A stretch of DNA of 46,325 nt from Leptolyngbyaceae cyanobacterium M33_DOE_097 (GTDB lineage Bacteria > Cyanobacteriota > Cyanobacteriia > Leptolyngbyales > Leptolyngbyaceae), in contig DVDV01000429.1 of assembly GCA_015296075.1 (NCBI GenBank), positions 1-46,325 on the forward strand, written 5' to 3'. How positions within the stretch are numbered: position 1 is the first letter of the stretch; each line of letters opens with the position of its first letter. Positions 16,012-26,326 of the stretch are shown in pieces. Made by a program: the position numbers and the translations under genes. Under the pieces are notes generated by a model. That model worked only from the letters and a program-made list of their open reading frames with translations. It had not been told where the DNA came from and did no database searches.

Positions 16012-17601
16012 ATGAGCATCGGATATCTTGCCCTCGTTTTGCACGCCCATCTGCCCTTCGTTCGGCACCCAGAGAGTGACTACGTTCTGGAAGAAGAGTG
16101 GCTTTTTGAGGCAATAACAGAAACCTACATTCCCATTATTCAGGTGTTTGAGGGGTTGAAGCGCGATGGCATCGACTTCAAAATCACGATGAGTCTGACG
16201 CCCCCCCTGGTGTCGATGCTGCTTGACCCGCTCCTGCAAGACCGATACGACAAACATCTTGCCCAGTTGCAAACGCTGGCTGAAAGAGAAGTTGAGCGTA
16301 ACACTTTTAACGGGCATCTCAAGTATCTGGCTGAGTATTACGTCAACGAATTTGCTCAAGTTCGCCAGACCTGGGAGAAATATCAGGGCAACCTGGTTAA
16401 AGCATTCAAGCAATTTGCCGATAGCAACAACCTGGAGATCATTACCTGTGGGGCAACACATGGCTACCTGCCCTTGATGAAGATGTATCCCCAGGCGGTC
16501 TGGGCGCAGATTAAAGTGGCGTGCGACCACTACGAAGAAGTCTTTAACCGCCCCCCCAACGGCATTTGGTTGCCAGAGTGCGCCTATTACGATGGGCTAG
16601 AGCGGATGCTGGCAGATGTGGGTTTGCGTTATTTCTTAATTGATGGACATGGCATTCTCTACGCCCGCCCGCGTCCTCGCTTTGGCACTTATTCACCCAT
16701 CTTTACCCCGACAGGTGTGGCCGCATTTGGGCGCGATCACGAGTCTTCGCAGCAGGTCTGGTCTTCTGAGGTGGGCTACCCTGGTTCTCCTGAATATCGT
16801 GAGTTTTACCGCGATTTGGGCTGGGATGCCGAATATGAATACATCAAACCCTTTGTCATGCCCAACGGTCAGCGCAAAAACGTGGGTATCAAGTATCACA
16901 AAATTACAGGCCGCGGTTTAAGTTTGGGCGAAAAGGAACTCTACGATCCTTACTGGGCGAAGCAGAAGACAGCCGAACATGCGGGCAATTTTGTGTTTAA
17001 CCGTGAACGTCAGGTTGAGCATCTTTACGGCATCATGCAGCGTAAGCCGATCATTGTCTCACCCTATGATGCCGAGCTGTTTGGTCACTGGTGGTACGAA
17101 GGCCCCTGGTTTATTGACTACCTCTTCCGCAAGACCTGGTTTGACCAGAGTACCTTTGCAATGACCCACCTGGCCGATTATTTGCGTGAGCATACGACGC
17201 ATCAGGTGTGTTATCCCGCTCAGTCGAGTTGGGGTTACAAAGGGTTTCACGAGTACTGGCTCAACGAAACCAATGCCTGGATCTATCCCCATCTGCACAA
17301 AGCGGCTGAGCGCATGATCGAGTTGTCGGTGCGCGAACCAGCGGATGAGCTAGAGTGGCGTGCCCTGAATCAAGCCGCACGTGAGCTACTGCTGGCTCAA
17401 TCGTCTGACTGGGCCTTTATCATGCGAACGGGGACGATGGTGCCCTATGCCGTACGCCGGACTCAGTCTCACCTGATGCGTTTTCACAAAATCTATGAAG
17501 ATTTACAGCAAGAAAAGGTTGACTCTGGCTGGTTAGAAAAGGTCGAAGCGATCGACAATATCTTTCCGAATGTCAACTATCGGGTTTACCGTCCGCTTTA
17601 G
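16012..17601 (+). CDS. GH57 1,4-alpha-glucan branching enzyme
   Basis: A 529-residue family GH57 protein with the DUF1957 C-terminal region. The N-terminal LVLHAHLPFVRHPE is GH57 motif 1. Motif 3 (IWLPECAYY) gives the predicted nucleophile Glu189, and motif 4 (SPYDAELFGHWWYEG) gives the predicted acid Asp353. Both positions fit characterised branching enzymes of this family. The enzyme would create alpha-1,6 branches in glycogen. The C-terminal half (around SDWAFIMRTGTMVPYA) is the conserved helical domain of GH57 branching enzymes. The gene stands alone, with non-coding stretches of nearly 600 bp on either side. Confidence 0.92.
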   Translation: MSIGYLALVLHAHLPFVRHPESDYVLEEEWLFEAITETYIPIIQVFEGLKRDGIDFKITMSLTPPLVSMLLDPLLQDRYDKHLAQLQTLAEREVERNTFNGHLKYLAEYYVNEFAQVRQTWEKYQGNLVKAFKQFADSNNLEIITCGATHGYLPLMKMYPQAVWAQIKVACDHYEEVFNRPPNGIWLPECAYYDGLERMLADVGLRYFLIDGHGILYARPRPRFGTYSPIFTPTGVAAFGRDHESSQQVWSSEVGYPGSPEYREFYRDLGWDAEYEYIKPFVMPNGQRKNVGIKYHKITGRGLSLGEKELYDPYWAKQKTAEHAGNFVFNRERQVEHLYGIMQRKPIIVSPYDAELFGHWWYEGPWFIDYLFRKTWFDQSTFAMTHLADYLREHTTHQVCYPAQSSWGYKGFHEYWLNETNAWIYPHLHKAAERMIELSVREPADELEWRALNQAARELLLAQSSDWAFIMRTGTMVPYAVRRTQSHLMRFHKIYEDLQQEKVDSGWLEKVEAIDNIFPNVNYRVYRPL

Positions 17602-18181
17602 GCAGCTGCGCGATCGCCCGGACTTTGCTGGTGTGCAAAATTTCACTCCAAAAGGCCTATTTTCAGCTTGATCCGCTTTCAGAATCAGCTGTAGAGCGAT
17701 CGCCCTTCTCGGCAGTTTGTTTTGTTCGTTCACCGAAGGGGTACCGTGCCTTAACAAAATCGGCCCCATATCAAATCCCGTGCATCAATCATTCAAGTTG
17801 CGAAGGGGCGTGTTTTGCTTCTACACTTCTCGACTGGCTGTGTTCTGTCTGCCTGAAGTTTGGACTAATTCCCAAAACACACCATATTTAGGAGGGGCAA
17901 ACAGCCGTTCGCCCTTACATATACTGGAAAATTGCGTTTAGTCTAAAGTCCAAGTCTGCTAAACCCACACGTACAGATAGCAGCACTTAAACGGATCCGA
18001 TATCACTACTTCTGTAGAGTGAAATGAGCCATTTTGTATTTTGGCAATCTCTTTTGCAGATGAACTGTTGTCAGGATAGAGATAAATCGATAAGGTTCAA
18101 ATAACCCTTTTGCTAAAACTAATTTAGTGAAAGCTATATCATCAAACTCCCAATTGGGGGTGGGTCTGCAAACGACTATTT
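17602..18181. other. Intergenic region with a palindromic dispersed repeat
   Basis: 580 bp with no convincing ORF. It contains an imperfect palindrome (17890-17919) related to those at 42952-42983 and 45897-45927, and a 10-bp perfect palindrome (CCCAATTGGG, 18149-18158) just before the next gene. Confidence 0.45.
17890..17919. repeat. Palindromic repeat (GGGGCAAAC...GTTCGCCC type)
   Basis: GGGGCAAACAGCCGTTCGCC flanked by AGGA and CTTACA. It shares the GGGC...GCCC-CTTACA layout with the elements at 42952 and 45897. The stem is imperfect. Confidence 0.5.
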
Positions 18182-18778
18182 ATGATTGAACTGCTTGCCG
18201 TATTGTCTGCCTCAGCGGCTGCCGGGATGCGGATCGCCCTGCCGTTGTTAGTGATTGGATTGCTTTACGGAGAGAGTTTCTGGTCGCAAGTGCCCATTCT
18301 CTCGCATATTTCTCCGCCTGTTTTGTTGGGCGTGTTAACCAGTTGGTCATTGGCAGAATTAGTTCTCTCTAAAGATCGGTTGGGGCGACGGCTGATTCAG
18401 TCGGTGCAAATCATCTTTAGCCCGTTTGTGGGTGCCATTATGGGCATGGCTGTCGCTCAAGCGACCGGAATTCCAAACTGGTTGATTGGGTTGTTAGCTG
18501 CGATTGGGGGGTTGCTTGCCCTGGTATTGCAATTGGTGCAGTTGGGCTGGCTGTTTCGGCTGAAGGAAGTACCTGTCTGGGCTGTCTTTGTTCAAGATAC
18601 GCTCTGTATTTTGCTCGTCTTTTTTGCCCTCGACGCCCCTCGCCAGGGTGGTCTAATTGCTCTGATGTTGTTGTGGTTGGCGATTCGCAGCTCTAAAGAA
18701 TGGCATCGTCGATATGTAGCGCAGGCTGAAGGGGGCGATCGCCACAATCCACGTCGTTACAAACAAGACCCCGATTAG
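18182..18778 (+). CDS. DUF4126 membrane protein
   Basis: A 198-residue integral membrane protein with about five hydrophobic segments. It starts MIELLAVLSASAAAGMRIALP, the DUF4126 hallmark (small residues and Gly-Met-Arg in helix 1). A soluble, Arg/His-rich C-terminus follows residue ~175. Function is unknown for this family; the protein is predicted to sit in the plasma or thylakoid membrane. The next gene starts ~100 bp downstream on the same strand and could be co-transcribed. Confidence 0.8.
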   Translation: MIELLAVLSASAAAGMRIALPLLVIGLLYGESFWSQVPILSHISPPVLLGVLTSWSLAELVLSKDRLGRRLIQSVQIIFSPFVGAIMGMAVAQATGIPNWLIGLLAAIGGLLALVLQLVQLGWLFRLKEVPVWAVFVQDTLCILLVFFALDAPRQGGLIALMLLWLAIRSSKEWHRRYVAQAEGGDRHNPRRYKQDPD

Positions 18779-18875
18779 TGTCATAAGAATTGAGAACAAC
18801 CCTACCTTTTCTGGGGCGCGATCGCGGGGCAAATGCTAGCATCTGACTTGCAGATTATCCGCTTCATGCTCCCCC

Positions 18876-20204
18876 ATGTCACCTTCCCTTCGCGTTTATC
18901 TCCTTCTGATCGTAGGCTCTCTTGTAGGCGCGGGGATTGCGACGGTTGGCAGTGATTTGGTAAGCCCTGGGTTGCTCAGAACCGCAACACGCTTAACGCT
19001 GGCTTACGATGCCGTAATTTTGCTGTTAACGCTGATTGATTGGCGACGCTTGGCACCCCATCGCTTGACCGTTGAGCGGCAAGTCTCGCATCGCTTATCG
19101 ATTGGGCGAGAAAATCCGGTTGAGTTAGTCGTCAAAGCCGGAAAAGTCAGCGCGATCGCTCAAATCCGAGATGATTACCCACCTGCCTTCAAAGCTTCGC
19201 AAGACCAGCACATCTTGAGCTTGTCTGCCAATCAAACCCAGACGCTGAAGTATACGGTTTTTCCCGATCAGCGGGGAGAGTATGCCTGGGGCGATATCTA
19301 CGTGCGGCAGTTAGGACAATGGGGCCTGGCCTGGCATACCTGGAAGATTCCAGCGAAGCAGCCGATTGTGGTCTATCCCGACTTAATTGGCTTACGAGAA
19401 CTCTCGATTCGGCTGACGTTGCAAAACAGTGGCAACATGAAACGCTCACGATTGTTAGGCATGGGCACCGAGTTTGCTGAATTGCGCGAATATGCCACCG
19501 GAGACGACCCGCGCCTGATAGATTGGAAAGCAACCGCCCGTCGCGATCGCTTGCTCGTGCGTGTGCTTGAACCCGAACAGGAGCAAACCCTGATTATTCT
19601 GCTTGACCGGGGCCGCTTAATGACCGCTCAAGTCAAAGGGTTAAGCCGTTATGACTGGGGGTTGAACGCTGCTCTATCCTTAGCGCTAGCAGGACTCAAT
19701 CGAGGCGATCGAGTCGGCATTGGGGTCTTTGATCGGCAGATGCACGCCTGGATCCCACCTGAGCGGGGGCAAAACCATCTGACTAAACTTTTAGAGCGTC
19801 TCACTCCGATTCAACCAGAGTTGCTGGAGCCTGACTATATGGGAGCTGTGACCACAGCGGCACTTCAACAAACGCGGCGGGCTTTAGTCGTGCTAATTAC
19901 CGAAATCATTGATGCCACGGCTTCTGTCGAGCTGCTTTCAGCGATGGGGCGCTTGGCTCCGCGTCATTTGCCTTTTTGCGTCACTCTGCGGGATCCCCAA
20001 GTCGATCAGCAAGCCCACGCAAGCACAACTGATTTGGATCAATCTTATGCGCGGGCCGTTGCACTCGATTTACTGGCACAGCGGCAATTAGCACTGGCCA
20101 AACTCAAGCAAAAAGGCGTGTTAGTGCTGGACGCTCCCGCCCCTTTCATCAGTCAACAACTGGTTGACCAATACCTGCAACTCAAAGTCAGAAATCGTTT
20201 GTAA
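18876..20204 (+). CDS. DUF58 domain protein with VWA-like fold
   Basis: A 442-residue protein. Two N-terminal membrane segments (about residues 5-25 and 40-55) are followed by a beta-rich region. The DUF58 core reads GTEFAELREYATGDDPRLID, then WKATARRDRLLVRVLEPE. The C-terminal part resembles a von Willebrand A fold (LIILLDRGRLM, then GDRVGIGVFD), with LDRGR in place of a full DxSxS metal site. DUF58 proteins usually accompany MoxR ATPases and transglutaminase-like proteins, but neither is in this window. Its biochemical role is unknown. Confidence 0.88.
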   Translation: MSPSLRVYLLLIVGSLVGAGIATVGSDLVSPGLLRTATRLTLAYDAVILLLTLIDWRRLAPHRLTVERQVSHRLSIGRENPVELVVKAGKVSAIAQIRDDYPPAFKASQDQHILSLSANQTQTLKYTVFPDQRGEYAWGDIYVRQLGQWGLAWHTWKIPAKQPIVVYPDLIGLRELSIRLTLQNSGNMKRSRLLGMGTEFAELREYATGDDPRLIDWKATARRDRLLVRVLEPEQEQTLIILLDRGRLMTAQVKGLSRYDWGLNAALSLALAGLNRGDRVGIGVFDRQMHAWIPPERGQNHLTKLLERLTPIQPELLEPDYMGAVTTAALQQTRRALVVLITEIIDATASVELLSAMGRLAPRHLPFCVTLRDPQVDQQAHASTTDLDQSYARAVALDLLAQRQLALAKLKQKGVLVLDAPAPFISQQLVDQYLQLKVRNRL

Positions 20205-20229
20205 TCGGTTCCTACTAACTCATGCCGGC

Positions 20230-23067
20230 TTAATTAGCAATCCCGCTAGATAAAGCCCCCCTTGCTTCACCAATCAGCGTAAAGGCTGCCCAATCTCGTG
20301 GTTTTGGGTACCGTTTTAGGGTGGTTAACATTGCTTGCCGCAGTGCTTGGGCTTTATGTCCTGTTACTTCTAAATTTTGATAAAACTCGGTCATCAAAAA
20401 AGCGGTGGGTGAGTCTGGCACGGCCCAGAGAGAGACAACTACACTCGGTGCCCCAGCAGAAATGAGCGATCGCGATAGCCCAATCACACCGTCTCCTGTA
20501 ATTTTGCCGCGTCCAGTATCACAGGCACTCAGCACTACGAGATCGGCCTGAAGCTGCATCTCTAAAATTTCGGTGGCGGTGAGCAAACCATCGTCATTAC
20601 CAGTCGGAGTCAGAGCGATCGCACTGGCTAACCCTTGCTCATCATCAAATACCCCATGGGCCGCTAAATGAATCAGAGAAGCCTGTGGCATTTGAGTTTT
20701 GATTGCTGACTCGGTTGCCTGTCTTCCAATTAGCGCGGGTGTCTGAAACTGTTTTGACAGAGCTTCTGCCTCTGCTTCTGCACCCGGTAGCGCCGCCAGT
20801 TGGATCGGGGCTTCTCCGGCAATCAGTTTGATCGCTGGCACCATCGGATTGCCGACAATCAAAGGTTGATTCGGCTGCCCGCTCTTCTCTGCTGCTCTTT
20901 GCTGACTAGCTAGCGCCAACACTTGAATCGATGGAGCCGTCGAAATTGTGTGTCGTTCAATCAAGTAGCGGCCTTCAGCATTCTGTAAAGCTGCAAAAGG
21001 CACTAAAAATAAGGCTCCCTGAGGAATGAAAATCACTTGTTGAGTGGGGTCAGTAGGAAGCTGCTGGGCGATCGGTGCAATGAACAACTGGTGTAAGGTC
21101 TTGAGCGTAGCCGCTTGCAACGTATCAGTATTCTCAGGTGGATCTGGCTGCTTAATTCCTGAACTTCTCGCCCGCACTGCCAGGTCGTTATAGCGCGTCA
21201 CACGAACGAAGTTTTCCAGGGAAGCCGTTTTAAGAATGGGCTTCAGATCGACCCAGCGAAAAGCGAGTTTCCCCTGCGGCGGAATCACCCAAATAAAGAG
21301 GTACTGATTACGAATAATCGAGTATTGAACTAACGTTGCATTCTGCTGCTGGGCAATTTGCTGCATCTTTGCCAGGTTTAGCGGTTGCACAGGGGTGCAA
21401 GTCTCAGATGCGTCTGGTGCTTGAATTTTCTTTTGAGTCAGTAATTCAACAAAGGCGCGCGCCCGACCTCGCTCAGCAATTTCTAACGCTTCACCTACTT
21501 TCTTTTGAGCGACTAAAACCCGTTGCAGGTTCGTATAGACATTGCTCTGCGCATCAAACAGCGAAACTTTTTGGTCATCCTCTAAACCGACTCGACTACA
21601 CTCACGTAGCTCCATAGCTTTACGCAACAGGGGTTCTGCTTCTGCATATTGGCCTGTGTAAGCAAGAGTCATGCCTAGACTATTTAACGTATTGGCTTCA
21701 TTACCATTGTTCTTAACCTCATTCCGGTAGATCTGTAACGCTTCCTCGTAATATCCTCTCGCCCTAGAGTACTGCTTTGAAATGGCATAAAAAGCCCCAA
21801 GATCAACGAGGATAGCCGCTTTACCAGGAGCATCATTTAGCTCTTGAAAAATATCTAAGCTTTGCTCGTAATAGCGGCTTGCCTTGGAAAAATTAGATAG
21901 AAACAAATAACTTCTGCCTAGCATCATCAGCGCAGTGGCTTCACTCTTGCGATCGCGCTTTTGACGAAAGATCGGTAGAACTTCTTCAAAGTAAGCGATC
22001 GCTTCAGCGTATTGTTTTGTTTTTGTGTAAACAATCCCCAAGTCGCCCAAGACCTTAGCGGTATTGAGTGGGTCATTGACCTCACGCATCAAATTGAGGG
22101 ATTGCTTGAGGTAAGCAATAGCTCTATCGTTTTGCCCTAAATTTTGGTAGAGGTTTCCAAGTTCCTGAAGCGTCTGCGCTTTAGCCTTTGGCTCATTTAT
22201 CTGGTGATGCAGCAATAGAGCCTGCTCATACGCGTCCGTTGCTTTCGCATATTGAGCTTTGAACCGATAAACAATACCCAAGTTTTTAAGTGCTTCAGCT
22301 TCACCATTTTGATTGCCCAAAGAGTGGTACAAAGCGATCGCTGACTCAAGATAAAAAATTGCTTTGTCATACTTTGCCAGTTGAACATAAACACGCCCTA
22401 GCGTATCTAGTGCTTTGGCTTCACCCGCCTGATCTCGAACTTCACGATAAAGTGGTATCGCTTTTTCTAAGTGGGCGATCGCTGTGGCATAGTCCATCTG
22501 ATGACCATACCCAAGCCCCAGATTGAAAAGCAGTTTCGCTTCATCACTTTTAGTAGCCAAGGATTTTGGCTCTAGCTCGCGTAGAATTGGCAGAGCTTGA
22601 TTTAAGTAGGCGATCGCTTGAGCGTAATTTTTCTGGCTTCCAGAGATAACGCCCATATTGAGCAGTAATTTGGCGACTCTCGACCGCTCTTTACCTGAGA
22701 CATAGGCAGGCAACGTTTGCTCAATTTGCAGAGCTTGCTTGAGATAAGCAAGAGCCGTTTCAGGCTGGCTTTGCTCAACATAAGCAAGCCCAATCATTTG
22801 AAGGGTGTTGGCCTGACCCGGTAAGTTTCTTAATTCTCGGTAAATCGCTAATGCCGTTTCCCATGTTTGAATGGCAGCACTGTATTGCTTCGCTTCGTAC
22901 TGCTGTTTTCCTTGCTGCAAGAGCCGCTCTGCCTTTATCTGACGAGACTCGCGTGTCTGGGCATGAGCAATTTGCTCTGAGAGGCCAGGGAACGAGATCC
23001 GCTCTATGCCAGTTGTTAGCAACACAGATGAGATCGCCAAGGTGAATAGAGAACGTTGATAGCGCAT
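20230..23067 (-). CDS. Exported TPR-CHAT protease-like protein
   Basis: A 945-residue protein. The N-terminus (MRYQRSLFTLAISSVLLTTG) looks like a signal peptide. About ten tetratricopeptide repeats of the ~40-residue kinesin-light-chain type run from residue ~40 to ~510 (recurring pattern LGxxYxxxxxYxxAIxYxExAL). The C-terminal CHAT caspase-like domain has the dyad intact: His804 in LIHLAAHGVFDDEQG and Cys849 in VVLSACDTGRGKITGDG. CHAT proteins with TPRs are proteases or scaffolds; in CRISPR type III-E (Craspase) and separase-like proteins the dyad is active. No effector or substrate gene is adjacent. The convergent DUF58 gene ends 25 bp away. Confidence 0.88.
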   Translation of the reverse strand: MRYQRSLFTLAISSVLLTTGIERISFPGLSEQIAHAQTRESRQIKAERLLQQGKQQYEAKQYSAAIQTWETALAIYRELRNLPGQANTLQMIGLAYVEQSQPETALAYLKQALQIEQTLPAYVSGKERSRVAKLLLNMGVISGSQKNYAQAIAYLNQALPILRELEPKSLATKSDEAKLLFNLGLGYGHQMDYATAIAHLEKAIPLYREVRDQAGEAKALDTLGRVYVQLAKYDKAIFYLESAIALYHSLGNQNGEAEALKNLGIVYRFKAQYAKATDAYEQALLLHHQINEPKAKAQTLQELGNLYQNLGQNDRAIAYLKQSLNLMREVNDPLNTAKVLGDLGIVYTKTKQYAEAIAYFEEVLPIFRQKRDRKSEATALMMLGRSYLFLSNFSKASRYYEQSLDIFQELNDAPGKAAILVDLGAFYAISKQYSRARGYYEEALQIYRNEVKNNGNEANTLNSLGMTLAYTGQYAEAEPLLRKAMELRECSRVGLEDDQKVSLFDAQSNVYTNLQRVLVAQKKVGEALEIAERGRARAFVELLTQKKIQAPDASETCTPVQPLNLAKMQQIAQQQNATLVQYSIIRNQYLFIWVIPPQGKLAFRWVDLKPILKTASLENFVRVTRYNDLAVRARSSGIKQPDPPENTDTLQAATLKTLHQLFIAPIAQQLPTDPTQQVIFIPQGALFLVPFAALQNAEGRYLIERHTISTAPSIQVLALASQQRAAEKSGQPNQPLIVGNPMVPAIKLIAGEAPIQLAALPGAEAEAEALSKQFQTPALIGRQATESAIKTQMPQASLIHLAAHGVFDDEQGLASAIALTPTGNDDGLLTATEILEMQLQADLVVLSACDTGRGKITGDGVIGLSRSLISAGAPSVVVSLWAVPDSPTAFLMTEFYQNLEVTGHKAQALRQAMLTTLKRYPKPRDWAAFTLIGEARGALSSGIAN

Positions 23068-23186
23068 CGGATCACCGCCTGTAAGCTGAGAGGGCTGTAT
23101 CCTTCAAAACCGTAACACCCCTTCTAGCAATCAGCTTTGCCGAAACCAGCCATCTTAGCGTGCGAATTTCCATTTATTCAAAAGAA

Positions 23187-23212
23187 AAAAGCTCCCCAAT
23201 TGGAGAGCTTTT
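23187..23212 (-). terminator. Terminator of the transketolase gene
   Basis: An 8-bp outer stem (23187-23194 with 23205-23212) around an inner CCAATTGG. There are A runs on one side and T runs on the other in either direction. It is placed ~25 bp past the tkt stop; probably bidirectional. Confidence 0.85.
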
Positions 23213-23234
23213 CAAAAAAACAAATCAACAAAAT

Positions 23235-25250
23235 TTAGCTGAGCAAAGCTTTCGCTTGAGCCACAACGTTGTCAACGGTGAAGCCAAACTTCTCCATGCA
23301 AACGCCGCCTGGAGCCGACGCACCAAAGCGATCGATGCAGACTGTAGCACCTTCACCGCCCACGTACTTGCACCAGCCCATGCTGATTCCGGCTTCAACA
23401 GCGAGGCGCTTGGTCACAGCTTTAGGTAGCACAGACTCTTTGTAAGCCGCATCTTGAGCATCAAACAGCTCCCAAGAGGGCATCGAAACAACCCGTACTT
23501 TCACGCCATCAGCGGCCAGCTTCGCGGCTGCATCGACACAGAGAGGCACCTCGCTACCCGTACCAATCAGAATCAAGTCGGGTGTGCCTTCGCTATCAGA
23601 TAGGACATAAGCGCCCTTCGCAACAGCATCAATCGAGCTACCCTTCAATTGGGGCAGATTTTGCCGTGAGAACGCCATCAGGGTTGGGCGGTGCTGGTTG
23701 GCCAGTTCGATCGCCACCTTATAGGCACCAGAAGTCTCATTTCCATCTGCCGGGCGGATCACGGTCAACTGAGGAATGGCACGGAGTGACGCAATTGTTT
23801 CGACCGGTTGGTGAGTCGGGCCATCTTCACCCAGGGCGATCGAGTCGTGAGTCATCACCCAAATCACACCGCATTGAGACAGGGCTGATATACGAATTGC
23901 CGCTCGCATGTAGTCTGTAAAGACCAGGAAAGTTGCACCGTAAGGAATTAAACCTGAACCATGCAGCGCCATACCATTACAGATTGCACCCATGCCATGT
24001 TCGCGCACCCCAAAGCGGAGGTTGCGACCACCATAGTTGCCCTTCTGGAAGCTGTCGGATACCTTCAAGTAAGTTAGGTTGGAGTGGGTCAGGTCAGCCG
24101 AACCCCCAATCAACTCAGGAATGACAGGTGCCAAAGCATTCAAAGTTACTTCTGAAGTTTTACGGGTGGCGATCGCCTTATCTTCTGGTGTGTAAGTTGG
24201 TAGTGCTTTCTCCCAACCTTCAGGCAGCTTGCCGCTCACCATCCGCTCAAACTCAGCCGCCTCTTCGGGATACTTTGTCTTAAACTGAGCCAGCGTCTCG
24301 TTCCACTCTGCTTCGTAGCTCGCACCCCGCTCAACCGCTTTACGGAAGTGGCCGAGGGCTTCATCGGGTACTTCAAAGGAGTCATACGTCCAGCCGAGCG
24401 CTTCACGGGTGAGTTGAATCTCGTCACCACCCAGCGGCGCACCGTGAACACCCGCAGTATTTTGCTTGTTAGGCGAACCGTAGCCAATCGTCGTTGTGAC
24501 CTTAATCATGGTGGGCTTGTCGGTCACTTTCTTCGCTTCAGCGATCGCGTCAGCCAACCCTTTCAAATCGCTGTTGCCGTCTTTAACGTGCAGCACATGC
24601 CAACCATAGGCTTCAAACCGCTTGCTAACATCCTCAGTGAAGGAAACATCGGTGGAGCCATCAATCGAAATGTGGTTATCGTCATACAGAGCGATCAGCT
24701 TGCCTAAGCCGAGGTGCCCTGCCAGTGAGCAAGCTTCACCCGAAACCCCTTCCATGTTGCAGCCATCACCCAGGATGACATAGGTGTAGTGATCAACCAG
24801 AGTCAGGTCAGGCTTGTTAAACCGAGCGGCCATATGCGCTTCGGCCATCGCCAGACCCACCGCATTCGCAATGCCTTGACCGAGTGGACCTGTCGTAACC
24901 TCAACCCCTTCTGTCTCAAAGTTTTCGGGGTGACCAGGGGTTCTCGATTCCCACTGCCGGAATTGTTTGATGTCATCGAGCGTAACGCTGTCGTAGCCGG
25001 TCAGGTAAAGCAAGGCATACTGCAACATACAGCCATGCCCGGCGGACAAAACGAAGCGATCGCGGTTAAACCATTTTGGATTTTTGGGGTTAAACCGCAT
25101 AAACTGATCCCACAGCACAAATGCCATTGGAGCGGCACCCATCGGCAGACCAGGATGACCAGATTTCGCTTTTTCGACAGCATCAACTGCCAAAAAGCGA
25201 ATAGAATTGACGCAAAGTTCTTCTAAAGATGGGGTCGTTGCAACAGCCAT
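23235..25250 (-). CDS. tkt: Transketolase
   Basis: A 671-residue thiamine-diphosphate enzyme of the Calvin cycle and pentose phosphate pathway, moving two-carbon units between sugar phosphates. The N-terminus includes [20 protein letters not shown]; the cofactor motif is [16 protein letters not shown]. The catalytic Glu segment [16 protein letters not shown] and the pyrimidine-domain motif [17 protein letters not shown] are present. The length is standard. The ribosome site AGAGGAAG precedes ATG 25250. A 170-bp gap separates it from larB upstream, so it probably has its own promoter. Confidence 0.97.
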   Translation of the reverse strand: MAVATTPSLEELCVNSIRFLAVDAVEKAKSGHPGLPMGAAPMAFVLWDQFMRFNPKNPKWFNRDRFVLSAGHGCMLQYALLYLTGYDSVTLDDIKQFRQWESRTPGHPENFETEGVEVTTGPLGQGIANAVGLAMAEAHMAARFNKPDLTLVDHYTYVILGDGCNMEGVSGEACSLAGHLGLGKLIALYDDNHISIDGSTDVSFTEDVSKRFEAYGWHVLHVKDGNSDLKGLADAIAEAKKVTDKPTMIKVTTTIGYGSPNKQNTAGVHGAPLGGDEIQLTREALGWTYDSFEVPDEALGHFRKAVERGASYEAEWNETLAQFKTKYPEEAAEFERMVSGKLPEGWEKALPTYTPEDKAIATRKTSEVTLNALAPVIPELIGGSADLTHSNLTYLKVSDSFQKGNYGGRNLRFGVREHGMGAICNGMALHGSGLIPYGATFLVFTDYMRAAIRISALSQCGVIWVMTHDSIALGEDGPTHQPVETIASLRAIPQLTVIRPADGNETSGAYKVAIELANQHRPTLMAFSRQNLPQLKGSSIDAVAKGAYVLSDSEGTPDLILIGTGSEVPLCVDAAAKLAADGVKVRVVSMPSWELFDAQDAAYKESVLPKAVTKRLAVEAGISMGWCKYVGGEGATVCIDRFGASAPGGVCMEKFGFTVDNVVAQAKALLS

Positions 25251-25419
25251 GACTTCCTCTACCTACAACGGCTAGCGATTTGGGTGAACGGCATAAACAG
25301 TACAGGCAAAATTTTTAGCGTGATAGGCAACTATACCTATAAGCCTTTTTCATAGTCTATAACTTAACGTACCAGGGATCTACCCTAAAAAACGCGAAGT
25401 TGAAGAGAATCTGTACTGC

Positions 25420-26229
25420 TTAATACGAATTTTGGGAACGGTTGAGCCTTGCGGCAGTCCGTAAAATTTGCCCCGCCAGAATGGCTGCGCCAAACCCATT
25501 ATCAATATTGACAACGCCAATGCCAGCCGCGCATGAATTGAGCATTGAAAGTAAGGCGGCTAACCCGTTAAAGCTGGCCCCATAACCAATGCTTGTCGGC
25601 ACTGCAATGACTGGGCAATCGACCAACCCCCCCACCACACTGGGAAGTGCGCCTTCCATGCCAGCCACGACAATCAAAACATCGGCTTGGGCGATCGCCT
25701 GTCGATTATTCAGCAGTCGGTGAATTCCGGCAACGCCCACATCCCAAAAGCGAATCACTTCAAAGCCACATAACTCAGCCGTAACGGCGGCTTCTTCTGC
25801 GACGGGTAAATCAGCGGTGCCTGCCGACAGTAACCCAATCACTCCAGCATGTTGGGGCGATCGCGGGTAAGGTTGGCGCGTTTCATTGCGGCTTTGAACG
25901 GCACAAATTTTGGCCATCTCGTAGTAATGCACACCAGGCACAAGCTGGCGCAGGCGCTCATACACGGCTGGCTCGATCCGCGTTGCCATCACAACAGGGG
26001 TATTGGGCCGCATCGTTTCCATAATTTGAGCAATTTGTTCCGGGGTTTTTCCCGGCCCCCAAATCACCTCCGGAAAACCCGTTCGTAGCGATCGGTGGTG
26101 ATCAATTCGGGCAAAGTCAGAGATCGGTTCGTAATTGAGATACTTCAGCTTTTCGAGGGCATCCTCAGGGCTAACAGATCCCTGGGCGATCGCATTCAAT
26201 AACTGTTTAAGGACGTCAGGTTGAGTCAC
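25420..26229 (-). CDS. larB: Nickel-pincer cofactor biosynthesis protein LarB
   Basis: A 269-residue protein. The N-terminal ~110 residues are LarB-specific (DHHRSLRTGFPEVIWGPGKT). The C-terminal domain resembles PurE/AIR carboxylase (VIGLLSAGTADLPVAEEAA, VPTSIGYGASFNGLAALLSM). LarB carboxylates and hydrolyses nicotinic acid adenine dinucleotide in synthesis of the nickel-pincer nucleotide used by lactate racemase. larC and larE are not in the window. The start overlaps no other gene; it lies ~100 bp after the solute-binding protein gene on the same strand. Confidence 0.93.
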   Translation of the reverse strand: MTQPDVLKQLLNAIAQGSVSPEDALEKLKYLNYEPISDFARIDHHRSLRTGFPEVIWGPGKTPEQIAQIMETMRPNTPVVMATRIEPAVYERLRQLVPGVHYYEMAKICAVQSRNETRQPYPRSPQHAGVIGLLSAGTADLPVAEEAAVTAELCGFEVIRFWDVGVAGIHRLLNNRQAIAQADVLIVVAGMEGALPSVVGGLVDCPVIAVPTSIGYGASFNGLAALLSMLNSCAAGIGVVNIDNGFGAAILAGQILRTAARLNRSQNSY

Positions 26230-26326
26230 GGTCTATCGCAAATATTTCAGAAAGGGTGGTCAGAGTAGCAGAACAGTGTTTTTAACCATCGCAAGCACGC
26301 AAACAAATCAGCCTATCCAGCCTTTT

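Noticed and set aside
20230-23067. CHAT protein as part of a CRISPR-Cas type III-E or other defence locus
   Set aside because: No cas, NLR or gasdermin-like genes are adjacent; its neighbours are transketolase and a DUF58 protein, and it carries a signal peptide.
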